A DNA stretch of 64,000 bases from Comamonas testosteroni. GTDB taxonomy: Bacteria; Pseudomonadota; Gammaproteobacteria; Burkholderiales; Burkholderiaceae_C. The DNA lies in contig NZ_AWOR01000046.1 of NCBI RefSeq assembly GCF_000761245.1, forward strand, positions 1 to 64,000, written 5' to 3'. Below the pieces are notes generated by a model. It saw only the letters and a program-made list of their open reading frames with translations, did not search any database and was not told the origin of the DNA. Shown in pieces: positions 45,692 to 54,323 of the stretch. The stretch's first letter is position 1. The number at the start of each line of letters is the position of its first letter. Made by a program: the position numbers and the translations under genes.

Positions 45692-47233
45692 ATGAACACT
45701 TGCACTCCTCCTCAGACCGTGGCTCAGGCGCTGGCGCAGACCGTGGCCGCCCATCCCCACAGGGATGCCTATATCGACCAGGGGCGCAGCTACAGCTGGC
45801 AGCAGGTGGATGTCATGGCCAGCGCCTGGGCTGCCCATCTGTCCTCGCTGGGCCTGCGGCCCGGTGAACGCATCGGCATCATCCTGCCCAACGGTCTGCC
45901 CTGGGTGCTGAGCTATCTGGCAGCGGCGAAGACGGGGCTGGTCGTGGTGGGCCTCAGCGTCCGATACCGGGACGCCGAGCTGGACTTCATGCTGCAGGAC
46001 AGCCAGGTCAAGGCCGTGCTTGCGCCGCGCGAGTTTGCCGGTTTCGACTACCAGAGCTATCTGGCGCAGGCCCGTCGGCGTTTTGCGGCGCTGGAGCACC
46101 TGCTGTGGGTGGATGAAGGATTCGAGCAACCGCTGCGGTCCGGCGCGAAAGCCTTGTATGAAGGCACCGGTCCTGAACCGGATGACCTGCTGATGATCAT
46201 CTACACCTCCGGCACCACGGGCAGGCCCAAGGCGGCGGGTCTGACGCATCGCTCCCAGTTGGGCTCAGCGCTGGCGCAGCATGCGCATGTGAAGGCTGTG
46301 GTGGACGATATGGTGCAGCTGGCCATGCCGCTCAACCATGTTGGCGGTATTACCTGCGGCGTGCTGACCATGCTGCTGGCGGGCGGCTGCTGCGAGCTGG
46401 TGCCCATGTTCAGCCCCGAGGCCGTCTGGAAGATGGCGCGCCGGCATCCGCCGACCTGGCTGGTGGGCGTGCCTACCATGCTGACGCTGCTGCTCATGCA
46501 TCCGCTGCTGGCAGAGGTTGATATGAGCCGGCTGCGCCTGATCGTGGTGGGTGGATCAAATGTGGAGCCGGTGTTGCTGCAGCGGCTGCAGCAGCAGTTT
46601 CCAGGCGTGAGCATCATGAATCTCTACGGTCTGTCCGAGACTTCGGGGGCCATCGTGATGACGCCCTGGCAGGCGGATCAGCAGGCCCTGCTGCACAGCA
46701 TAGGCAAGCCGCTGCAAGGGGCGCAGCTGCGCGTGGCGGGGGCAGATGGAGAGGAGCTGAGGAGTGGCGAGGTGGGGGAGCTGTGGTTTCGCGGTGCGGG
46801 GGCGATTCCAGCCTATGTGGGGCAGCAGCGGGACGAAGAGGCGTTTGCCGGCGGCTGGCTGCATTCGGGGGATCTGGGGCTTGTCGATGAGCGGGGCCTG
46901 GTCCACCTCAAGGGGCGGCAAAAAGACATGTTCATACAGGGCGGCTTCAACGTCTATCCCAGCGAGGTGGAGAGCGTGATTGCCGGTCATGCAGGCGTGC
47001 TGATGGTCGCCGGCATCGGCGTGCCGGACCCCGTGCTGGGCGAGGTGGGGCGCTATTACATCGTGATCAGACCCGGTGCCAGCGTGAGCGAGGAGGAGCT
47101 GCTCGCGCATTGCCGCCAGCAGCTCGCTGACTACAAGCTGCCGCGCCAGCTGGTGTTTCGCACCGAATTGCCGTTGACACCGGCAGGAAAGATCCAGAAA
47201 GCCTTGTTGCGAGCAGAGGAGTGCTGTTCATGA
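45692..47233 (+). CDS. Acyl-CoA synthetase (AMP-forming) 1
   Basis: A 513-residue ANL-family ligase that activates a carboxylic acid with ATP and CoA. The P-loop motif is YTSGTTGRPKAAGLTH, and DLGLVDERGLVHLKGRQKDM and the C-terminal PLTPAGKIQKALL with the catalytic Lys are seen. ATG at 45692 (GGGGAGA upstream) is preferred over TTG at 45686. It overlaps the following SDR by 4 bp. The substrate is unknown. A terpenoid or ring-derived acid fits the setting. Confidence 0.9.
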   Translation: MNTCTPPQTVAQALAQTVAAHPHRDAYIDQGRSYSWQQVDVMASAWAAHLSSLGLRPGERIGIILPNGLPWVLSYLAAAKTGLVVVGLSVRYRDAELDFMLQDSQVKAVLAPREFAGFDYQSYLAQARRRFAALEHLLWVDEGFEQPLRSGAKALYEGTGPEPDDLLMIIYTSGTTGRPKAAGLTHRSQLGSALAQHAHVKAVVDDMVQLAMPLNHVGGITCGVLTMLLAGGCCELVPMFSPEAVWKMARRHPPTWLVGVPTMLTLLLMHPLLAEVDMSRLRLIVVGGSNVEPVLLQRLQQQFPGVSIMNLYGLSETSGAIVMTPWQADQQALLHSIGKPLQGAQLRVAGADGEELRSGEVGELWFRGAGAIPAYVGQQRDEEAFAGGWLHSGDLGLVDERGLVHLKGRQKDMFIQGGFNVYPSEVESVIAGHAGVLMVAGIGVPDPVLGEVGRYYIVIRPGASVSEEELLAHCRQQLADYKLPRQLVFRTELPLTPAGKIQKALLRAEECCS

Positions 47234-48033
47234 ATGTGCAATTTGATTTTTCGGGCCGCCATGTGATGGTGTTTGGCGGCACCACAGGCATCAACCTGGG
47301 CATTGCCCAGCACTACGCGATGGCAGGTGCCAGGGTCTCGGTCGCCAGTCGCAAGCAGGCCAATGTGGATGCGGCCCTGGCGACGCTGGGGGCGCAAGCC
47401 TTTGGCGTGGTGGCCGATGTGCGCGATGAGCAAGCGGTGGGCGCAGCGCTGGCGCAGGCCGTAGCCTGCCATGGGCCGCTTGACGTGCTGGTGTCTGGTG
47501 CGGCAGGCAACTTCCTGGCACCTGTAGAGCAGATGTCGTCCAACGCCTTCAAGGTGGTGGTGGACATCGATCTGCTGGGCAGCTTTCATGTCGCGCGTCA
47601 GGCTCTGGTGCACCTGCGGCAGCCCGGGGCGAGCCTGATCTTCATCACCGCGCCGCAGTCCACCGTGCCCATGATGTACCAGGCCCATGTCTGCGCTGCC
47701 AAGGCTGGAGTGGACCATCTGGCGCGGGTGCTGGCGCTGGAGTGGGGTGCCAGGGGCATTCGTGTGAACGCCATTTCCCCCGGCCCCATCGAGGGCACGG
47801 AAGGCATGCGCCGGTTGGCCCCGCAGGGGACAGAAGGAGACGCTCTGGTGCGCAGCATGGTGCCGCTGGGGCGCATGGGTACGACCGCGGATATTGCCCG
47901 GCTGGCGATGTTTCTGGGCAGCGATGCGGCCAGCTACATCTCCGGCACGGTCATTGCCTGCGACGGCGGTGCGCAGGGCCAGCTCTCGCCCATGGTTGCC
48001 GCCGCGGCGATGGCAATGCCGCAGCAGTCTTAG
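47230..48033 (+). CDS. SDR, dienoyl-CoA reductase-like
   Basis: A 267-residue short-chain dehydrogenase. The cofactor loop reads FGGTTGINLGIA rather than TGxxxGIG, and the active site reads STVPMMYQAHVCAAKAGV, which lacks the YxxxK Tyr but keeps a Lys, as in 2,4-dienoyl-CoA reductases. ATG at 47230 with GAGGAG upstream overlaps the ligase stop. It likely acts on a CoA-bound enoyl intermediate. Confidence 0.85.
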   Translation: MNVQFDFSGRHVMVFGGTTGINLGIAQHYAMAGARVSVASRKQANVDAALATLGAQAFGVVADVRDEQAVGAALAQAVACHGPLDVLVSGAAGNFLAPVEQMSSNAFKVVVDIDLLGSFHVARQALVHLRQPGASLIFITAPQSTVPMMYQAHVCAAKAGVDHLARVLALEWGARGIRVNAISPGPIEGTEGMRRLAPQGTEGDALVRSMVPLGRMGTTADIARLAMFLGSDAASYISGTVIACDGGAQGQLSPMVAAAAMAMPQQS

Positions 48034-48096
48034 AGACACAACAAGAAAAAGCGTGGGTTATGGGTTCCGGGTTGCACATTATCAAGGAGACAAACC

Positions 48097-49677
48097 ATGA
48101 TCGAGATGAGTCTGACGAAGGAGGCACGGCGCATCCGGCGCATTGCGCTGGGCGACCTGCTCTACCGCACGGCGCGCAAGTCTGGCAGCCGCACGGCGCT
48201 GGTCGATGGTGCTGAGCGCATCAGCTATGCCGAGCTGGATGCGCGAAGCTCGCGCTTCGCGCATTATTTGCTGTCGACGCTGGGGACGGGCAAGCAGATC
48301 GGCATGTTGTGCGCCAATTCCATAGACATGGTGGTGGCCTGCAATGCCATTCACAAAGCGGGTCAGGTGTGGGTGCCCGTCAATATCAAGCTGGAGGTAT
48401 CGAGCATCGACTACATCCTGCGGCATGCCGAGGTGTCGGCAGTGGTGCTCGATCAGGAGTTGCTGGCCCTGCCCGGACTGGCTGAAATTCTGCAGCAATT
48501 GCAAGTGCCGCTCATCATCACGCGCCTGCAAGTGCAGCAAGGACTGCCGGGCATATCGTTGACACAGGCCGAGGCCGGCCGGTCCGATGCTTTGCCGGAG
48601 GTTGATATTGACGACAACCAGGCGGCCTTGCTCATGTACACCAGCGGCACCACGGGCAATCCCAAAGGCGTAGTGCATTCCCATCTGTCGGTATATGCGG
48701 CGGTCAAGGGCAATATCGACGAGATGAAATATGGCGAAACCGATGTGCTCAGCGGCTGGTTGCCTCTGTTTCATTGCGCCCAGCATGCGCTGGTGCAGAC
48801 TGCGCTGGCGGCAGGCGCTTGCACCGTGCTCACGCGACAGTTTGTGCCGGCGGAGGTCGGGCAACTGGTGATGAAGGAAGGCGTGACGATCTTTGTCGGG
48901 CTGCCCCTGATGTATGCAGCGGTGCTGGCCGATCCGGGCTTTGCGCCCACCTCCATCCGGCAATGCATCTATGCCATGGCTCCCATTCCCAAACCCTTGA
49001 TTGCCCAGATTGCGCAGCGCATGTGCCGCAATATCTCTCTAGCCACAGGGCAGACCGAGATATATCCGGCCACCATGACTTTCTACCCCTTGCTCAATGC
49101 CGAATGCGATGCCAATTTCTGGGGGCGCTCTCTGACCACCTGCGAGACCGCCGTTATGGATGACGATGGAAATCTGCTGGGATCCTGCCAGGTCGGCGAG
49201 ATCGTGCATCGTGGCCCCAATGCCATGCTGGGTTATTTCAAGGACCCCAAGGCGACGGCCGAGGCACAGAAGTTTGGCTGGCACCATACCGGCGACCTGG
49301 GTATGTGGGACGAGCAGGGCCGCATGGAGTTCATAGATCGCAAAAAGGACATGATCAAGACCGGCGGCGAGAACGTCGCAAGCGTGAAGGTTGAGGCCGT
49401 CGTGCTGGCTCACCCGGACGTAGCTGCCGCTGCCGTGTTCGGTCTACCGCACCCCCACTGGAGCGAGGCGGTCTGTGCCTTTGTCATGCGCAAGCCAGGG
49501 GCTCAAGTGGACTCGGAGGCGATACTGGCCCATTGCCGCAATCATCTCAGCGGCTTTGAAGTGCCCAAGCTGGTCCATTTTGTGGAGGCCTTCCCGTCCA
49601 CGGCGACGGGTAAGGTGCAGAAAAACGTGATGCGACGCCAGTTCGAGCAGGTAGCCAGAGAGCTCTGGGGCACCTGA
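48097..49677 (+). CDS. Acyl-CoA synthetase (AMP-forming) 2
   Basis: A 526-residue ANL-family ligase of the medium or long-chain type, with YTSGTTGNPKGVVHSH and MEFIDRKKDMIKTGGENVAS. PSTATGKVQKNVM holds the catalytic Lys. ATG at 48097 follows AAGGAG. Two ligases in one island suggest two acids are activated, for example the entry acid and a ring-cleavage product. Confidence 0.9.
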   Translation: MIEMSLTKEARRIRRIALGDLLYRTARKSGSRTALVDGAERISYAELDARSSRFAHYLLSTLGTGKQIGMLCANSIDMVVACNAIHKAGQVWVPVNIKLEVSSIDYILRHAEVSAVVLDQELLALPGLAEILQQLQVPLIITRLQVQQGLPGISLTQAEAGRSDALPEVDIDDNQAALLMYTSGTTGNPKGVVHSHLSVYAAVKGNIDEMKYGETDVLSGWLPLFHCAQHALVQTALAAGACTVLTRQFVPAEVGQLVMKEGVTIFVGLPLMYAAVLADPGFAPTSIRQCIYAMAPIPKPLIAQIAQRMCRNISLATGQTEIYPATMTFYPLLNAECDANFWGRSLTTCETAVMDDDGNLLGSCQVGEIVHRGPNAMLGYFKDPKATAEAQKFGWHHTGDLGMWDEQGRMEFIDRKKDMIKTGGENVASVKVEAVVLAHPDVAAAAVFGLPHPHWSEAVCAFVMRKPGAQVDSEAILAHCRNHLSGFEVPKLVHFVEAFPSTATGKVQKNVMRRQFEQVARELWGT

Positions 49678-49703
49678 TATCCGGGCTTGCTCCGCAAATG
49701 CTG

Positions 49704-49737
49704 CCAGGGCCTGCAAAAGCAGGCCCTGGTTTCACTT
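49704..49737 (+). terminator. Terminator of the carboxylase-ligase operon
   Basis: A perfect 11-bp stem (CCAGGGCCTGC and its complement) with an AAAA loop, followed by TTTCACTTT. It lies between the convergent ligase and SDR genes and overlaps the SDR 3' end. Confidence 0.7.
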
Positions 49738-50532
49738 TGCTGTCTCTTGCGTCCAGGACAGTACCGGATCGGCGCGCGTCTCGATGAGCTTGTTGCGGGC
49801 CTTGAGCAGCGGGTCCAGCATCTCCGGCTGAGGCACGATCCAGTATTCACCACGGTCAATGGATGCAAAGACGCGGTTGGCGAACTCCTCGGTGTCCATA
49901 CCGTTTTCGTCGAGCATATGGGTCATCATGCCGTGAAACTGAGCCGACGCTGTGCCAGGTGCTTCTCGGAAGATGGCGGTCTTGACAGGACCAGGAGCCA
50001 GCAGCGAGACCTTGATTTGCGGATTGATGGCCGCGAGTTCGCCAGCCAGACCTTCGGTCAGCGCCACCACTGCGAACTTGGTGGCGGAGTAGGGCGCCAT
50101 CATGGCGCTGGGCAGAAAGCCGCCTACCGATGCTGTGTTGATGATGCGGGCAGGCCGGTTGGCCCTGAGCAGACGCGGCACAAAAGCGCGCAGTCCATTG
50201 ACGATGCCGTTGACATTGACCTGCCAGGCCTGCTGCCACTTGGCATCGCTGATCTCCCAGCTATTGCCGGTGCTGAGAACGCCTGCGTTGTTGAAAAGCA
50301 GATCGACCTGACCGAAAGCTGCATAGGCCTTGTCGGCCAGCGCATCCAGCGACGCCTGGCTGGTGACATCGGTGGCCACGGCCAATGCCTGATCTCCCAG
50401 CTCCAGCGCGACTTTTTCAAGGCCCGTCTGGTCGCGGTCTGCAACCACGACTTTCATTCCAAGAGAGACTGCCTTTTTGGCAAGGCCTGCACCAATTCCA
50501 CTGGCGGCGCCGGTGATGACTGCAACTTTCAT
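49732..50532 (-). CDS. SDR family oxidoreductase
   Basis: A 266-residue classical SDR with TGAASGIG, NNAGV and the YSATK active site. It starts at ATG 50532 (MKVAVITGAASGIG). It is divergent from the SDR-monooxygenase genes across a 310-bp AT-rich region, so it is probably coregulated with them. It may be an alcohol dehydrogenase on the entry route. Confidence 0.9.
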   Translation of the reverse strand: MKVAVITGAASGIGAGLAKKAVSLGMKVVVADRDQTGLEKVALELGDQALAVATDVTSQASLDALADKAYAAFGQVDLLFNNAGVLSTGNSWEISDAKWQQAWQVNVNGIVNGLRAFVPRLLRANRPARIINTASVGGFLPSAMMAPYSATKFAVVALTEGLAGELAAINPQIKVSLLAPGPVKTAIFREAPGTASAQFHGMMTHMLDENGMDTEEFANRVFASIDRGEYWIVPQPEMLDPLLKARNKLIETRADPVLSWTQETAK

Positions 50533-50842
50533 GATTTCCTCATTGGCTAAATACGAATGAATTAAAGCACTCCCAGCGTATCTATATTTCTCACGAATTC
50601 CCGCTTGACAGTTATTGAAGGTGTTTGCAGTCTTTGTTAATTTATTAAATAAAAATACCTGCTTGACATATAAAAAACCTGGGCGCAGTACGTCCGAATG
50701 GATTAATGGTTTTCACTAGGGACTGTAAACACAAACTTATTTTGTAAAGAGGAAAAGTCACAGTGATTTGAATTTGAAAAGAGCAAAGAATCTCAATTCT
50801 CATCGCCAATTGGTGGCGGTCAGTCAGTATTGAGGTTTGAAA
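50533..50842. promoter_or_regulatory. AT-rich divergent promoter region
   Basis: Two TTGACA boxes (50605 and 50663, both on plus and both in the context GCTTGACA) lack good -10 partners at normal spacing, which suggests activator dependence. Near-identical 12-bp repeats, CGAATGAATTAA and CGAATGGATTAA (50554 and 50695), may be regulator half-sites. No gene is present. Confidence 0.5.
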
Positions 50843-51592
50843 ATGAATTCATTCATCGGTGGTTTGGAAGGAAAAGTGGTTCTGGTCACAGGTGGTGCCT
50901 CTGGCATTGGCCTGGCCAGTGCCCAGGCACTGGCCTCCAGCGGAGCCAAGGTGGTGTGCGCTGATCTGCAGCAAAGCCAGGATTTGCCGCAGGGCTGCGA
51001 ATTTCGCAAGCTCGACGTGAGCAGCGAGAAGCTGACCAATGAGTTGGTTGCTTACATGCTGGACCGCTATGGGCAGATTGATGGGCTGGTGACTTCGGCT
51101 GGCATTTCCCGCGTGGGTGATCTGCAGAGCATGCCCTTGCAGGAGTGGGAGCAGGTACTGCAAGTCAATTTGACTGGGACCATGCTCAGTGCACGTGCCG
51201 TGGCCAGCCACATGAAGCAGCGCGGTCAGGGCTCCATCGTCACCATCGCCAGTATCAACGGCATGCTGGGCAACCCGACCAATCTGGCCTATTGCACCTC
51301 CAAGGGGGCGGTGATCCAGATGGTGCGCAGTCTGGCAGCAGATCTCGGTGCTTACGGTGTGCGGGTCAACAGCATCAGCCCCGGCTATATCCACACGCCC
51401 ATGACCACCATGCTTGATGAACTGCCTGTAGGCCAGGCTTTCGAGGCCATGCATTTGCTCAAGCGGGCCGGAAAGCCGCAAGAGGTGGGTAATGCCGTGG
51501 CATTTTTGCTTTCCGATATTTCTTCATTTATTACCGGGGTCAATCTTCCAGTGGATGGTGGATTCTCTGCGGCCAAAGTAATTAATATTTAA
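50843..51592 (+). CDS. SDR family oxidoreductase
   Basis: A 249-residue classical SDR with TGGASGIGLA and the active site YCTSKGAV with YxxxK. ATG at 50843 is preceded by GAGG. It is followed 9 bp later by the Baeyer-Villiger monooxygenase. The usual partnership is alcohol to ketone (SDR) and then ketone to ester or lactone (monooxygenase). Confidence 0.9.
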   Translation: MNSFIGGLEGKVVLVTGGASGIGLASAQALASSGAKVVCADLQQSQDLPQGCEFRKLDVSSEKLTNELVAYMLDRYGQIDGLVTSAGISRVGDLQSMPLQEWEQVLQVNLTGTMLSARAVASHMKQRGQGSIVTIASINGMLGNPTNLAYCTSKGAVIQMVRSLAADLGAYGVRVNSISPGYIHTPMTTMLDELPVGQAFEAMHLLKRAGKPQEVGNAVAFLLSDISSFITGVNLPVDGGFSAAKVINI

Positions 51593-51601
51593 GGAATTCC
51601 A

Positions 51602-53065
51602 ATGAAATATGATGTCATAGTGATTGGTTGCGGAATGTCCGGCATTCTGGCTGGTATTCATCTGAAAAATAGCGGGAAGAAATTCATTATTCTGGAGAAG
51701 GCCGGGACATTGGGAGGAACCTGGCGGGATAATACTTATCCAGGCCTGACTTGCGATGTGCCATCGCACGCCTATACCTATTCTTTCGAGCCCAACCCCG
51801 AATGGTCTCGGGTGCTGCCGCCCGGAGCCGAGATTCAGCAGTATTTCGAAGGTGTGTTCCAGAAATACGGTATTGCCGATTTTTCGCGGTTCGGCACCGA
51901 AATCACGCGTGCCGAATGGACGGGCGATGCCTGGACGCTGCAGGATCAGCATGGCAAGCAATATCAGGGCAAGGTGGTGGTTGCTGCCACAGGTGTGCTG
52001 CACCACCCCAACTATCCGCAGATCAAGGGCCTGGAGGAGTTCGAGGGGAACACGATTCACAGTGCGCGCTGGGATCATTCGGTACCGCTGGACGGTAAAA
52101 GGATCGCCGTCATCGGCACCGGATCAACGGGCGTGCAAATTGTCTCGGCACTGGCGTCGCGTGCCAGGGTGCGGCATTTTCAGCGCACGGCCCAATGGAT
52201 TTTCCCGGTCGAGAATCCAGCTTTCAGCGAAGAGCAGCGTGCCGAATTCCGCAGCAACCGCGATCTGCTGGTTTATCTGCAGCGCGAACCCACTTATGTG
52301 GCCAATGTTGAACGCTTTACCGAGGGTGTGCTGGATCCGAATTCGGAACAGATTCAGGAAATTCAGAAAATCTGCCAGGACAACCTGGATGGTTCTGTTG
52401 CAGACGCAGGCCTGCGTGAAAAACTACAGCCGCATTACCGGGCCGGTTGCAAGCGCCTGATTTACTCGCCCGACTACTACAAGGCGATCCAGCACCCCGA
52501 TTCCGAGTTGATCACCGAAGCTATTGCCAAGGTCGAGAAAAAGGGAGTGCGTACCAGCGACGGTGTGCTGCATGAGGTGGACGTCATCGTCCTGGCCACG
52601 GGATTCAAGACCGACCGCTATGTGCGCCCCATGAATGTGACGGGCCTGAACGGAGCCACGCTGGAGCAGGCCTGGAGCGATGTGCCCACGGCATACAAGT
52701 CCATCTCGGTGCCGGGCTTTCCCAACTTTTACTTCATGAACGGGCCGACCTCTCCCGTGGGTAACTTCTCGTTGATCGATACCTCGGAAATGCAGTGGGG
52801 CTATATCTCGCAGCTGATAGAGCGTGGCCAGCAAGCCGGTGTGGCAGGGCTTTCGGCCAGTCCCGAAGCCCTGGCTCACTACGACCAGGAGCGCTTGCAG
52901 GCCGCCAAAGGCTCGGTCTTCGGCTCGGGTTGCAACAGCTGGTATCTGGACAGAAACGGTGTGCCCAACACCTGGCCTTGGTCGCAGTCGCGCTTCAGGC
53001 AGGAGATGAGTGCGCCGGTGTGGCAGGACTATATCCACCACCAGACCGAAGAGCTTGTGGCCTGA
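51602..53065 (+). CDS. Baeyer-Villiger flavin monooxygenase
   Basis: A 487-residue FAD/NADPH monooxygenase that inserts oxygen next to a ketone. The N-terminal FAD motif is GCGMSGILAG, and the class I BVMO fingerprint FEGNTIHSARWD (residues 147-158) matches FxGxxxHxxxW-P/D. The NADPH motif is VIGTGSTGVQI. ATG at 51602 begins MKYDVIVIGCGMSG. It lies between an SDR and an alpha/beta hydrolase, which together form a ketone-to-acid route. Confidence 0.93.
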   Translation: MKYDVIVIGCGMSGILAGIHLKNSGKKFIILEKAGTLGGTWRDNTYPGLTCDVPSHAYTYSFEPNPEWSRVLPPGAEIQQYFEGVFQKYGIADFSRFGTEITRAEWTGDAWTLQDQHGKQYQGKVVVAATGVLHHPNYPQIKGLEEFEGNTIHSARWDHSVPLDGKRIAVIGTGSTGVQIVSALASRARVRHFQRTAQWIFPVENPAFSEEQRAEFRSNRDLLVYLQREPTYVANVERFTEGVLDPNSEQIQEIQKICQDNLDGSVADAGLREKLQPHYRAGCKRLIYSPDYYKAIQHPDSELITEAIAKVEKKGVRTSDGVLHEVDVIVLATGFKTDRYVRPMNVTGLNGATLEQAWSDVPTAYKSISVPGFPNFYFMNGPTSPVGNFSLIDTSEMQWGYISQLIERGQQAGVAGLSASPEALAHYDQERLQAAKGSVFGSGCNSWYLDRNGVPNTWPWSQSRFRQEMSAPVWQDYIHHQTEELVA

Positions 53066-53121
53066 GTGCCACCTCGCGCCCGTCCTGGTCGGGCGCGCTC
53101 CATCAACTTCAAGGAGTCCCA

Positions 53122-54063
53122 ATGCAGATACACCCTGAAATGGCTGCCGTGCTGGAGCAGTTCAAGGATGCTCCACCTATGGATTTTGTGGCCACTCCGG
53201 TGCCCGAAATCCGCAAGCTCATGGACCACATGGCCTTCCCGCCTGCCGACCTGCCCATGCATGAGGTGCGTGAGATCGACATCCCCGGTGGCGATGGCCA
53301 GCCGCTCAAGCTGCGCCTGTACCGTCCCGGCACCGCGCAGGCAGCGCCTGTCATGGTCTATTTTCACGGTGGTGGCTGGTGCATAGGCACGCTGGACACG
53401 CATGACAACCTGTGCCGCCACCTGGCGCGCCTGACCGGCATGAATCTTGTGTCGGTCGATTACCGTCTGGCTCCCGAGCATGTCTTTCCCGCCGCGCTGG
53501 ACGACGCCTATGCTGCCACGCGCTGGGTGGCGTTGCATGCGGCCGAGCTGCATTGCGATGCGCGGCAACTGCTGGTGGCGGGTGACAGCGCGGGGGGCAA
53601 TCTGGCCATTGCCACCTGCCTGCGCGCAAAAGAAGACGGCTGGAGGGGCATAGCCCAGCAACTGCTGCTCTATCCGGTCTGCGATGCGCATATGGATGCG
53701 CCATCGCATGCACTTTATGGGCAGATGCCGTTTCTCACCACGGAAGCCATGGCCGCAATGTGGCGCCACTATCACCCTGCCATGCCTGCACATCCACTGG
53801 CCTCCATCATGCAGTACCCCGATCTCGCTGGTTTGCCAGCAGCGGTGCTGGTGACTGCGGAGCTGGACATATTGCGTGACGAGGGCGAGGCCTTTGGTCT
53901 GCGGCTGGAGCAGGCCGGAGTGCCGGTGGCCTGCCTGCGGGCTCAAGGCATGTTGCATGGGTTTGCCAACTTCAGCACCCTGGTGCCGGAGGTGGCAAGG
54001 TTGCTCGAAGAGGCTTGTGCAAAGCTCCACCAGGCCAAGTCCTTGGGGCTTGCTCAGGCCTGA
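53122..54063 (+). CDS. Alpha/beta hydrolase, hormone-sensitive lipase family
   Basis: A 313-residue esterase. The HGGGW oxyanion motif is at residues 82-86, the nucleophile Ser156 is in GDSAGGN, and the Asp and His are in TAELDILRDEGEAF and GMLHGF. ATG at 53122 has AAGGAG upstream. A longer frame starting in the monooxygenase gene is rejected. It should hydrolyse the ester or lactone made by the monooxygenase. Confidence 0.92.
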   Translation: MQIHPEMAAVLEQFKDAPPMDFVATPVPEIRKLMDHMAFPPADLPMHEVREIDIPGGDGQPLKLRLYRPGTAQAAPVMVYFHGGGWCIGTLDTHDNLCRHLARLTGMNLVSVDYRLAPEHVFPAALDDAYAATRWVALHAAELHCDARQLLVAGDSAGGNLAIATCLRAKEDGWRGIAQQLLLYPVCDAHMDAPSHALYGQMPFLTTEAMAAMWRHYHPAMPAHPLASIMQYPDLAGLPAAVLVTAELDILRDEGEAFGLRLEQAGVPVACLRAQGMLHGFANFSTLVPEVARLLEEACAKLHQAKSLGLAQA

Positions 54064-54113
54064 ATCTCGCAACTGTTCATGCATACAGTTGTGTGTGATG
54101 AAAGCCTCAGTTT

Positions 54114-54148
54114 TTATCCCCGCATCATGTGGACGCTCTTGTGGAAAA
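54114..54148. repeat. Paired DnaA-box-like motif, copy 2
   Basis: TTATCCCCG and TGTGGAAAA (the reverse of TTTTCCACA, a full DnaA-box match) are 26 bp apart, with ATGTGG at offset 13, exactly as in the copy at 32851. Confidence 0.45.
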
Positions 54149-54266
54149 CTATGCTTTCAAGCCCTGAAACCCGCGCCAGATGGTGCTTTGCACGGATTGC
54201 CTAAAAAATAGACGATTTGCGTGAAGGGATTAAACCGAGGGTTTTCACCAGTGGTTCTCAGCCTGT

Positions 54267-54305
54267 AAAAAAAGCCCGCCAACCGTTGCCGGTGGCGGGC
54301 TTTTT
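54267..54305. terminator. Bidirectional terminator
   Basis: AAGCCCGCCA and TGGCGGGCTT arms, with A-run on the left and T-run on the right, separate the convergent hydrolase and U32 genes and can serve both. Confidence 0.85.
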
Positions 54306-54323
54306 GGGGTGGCATGCGCGCGC

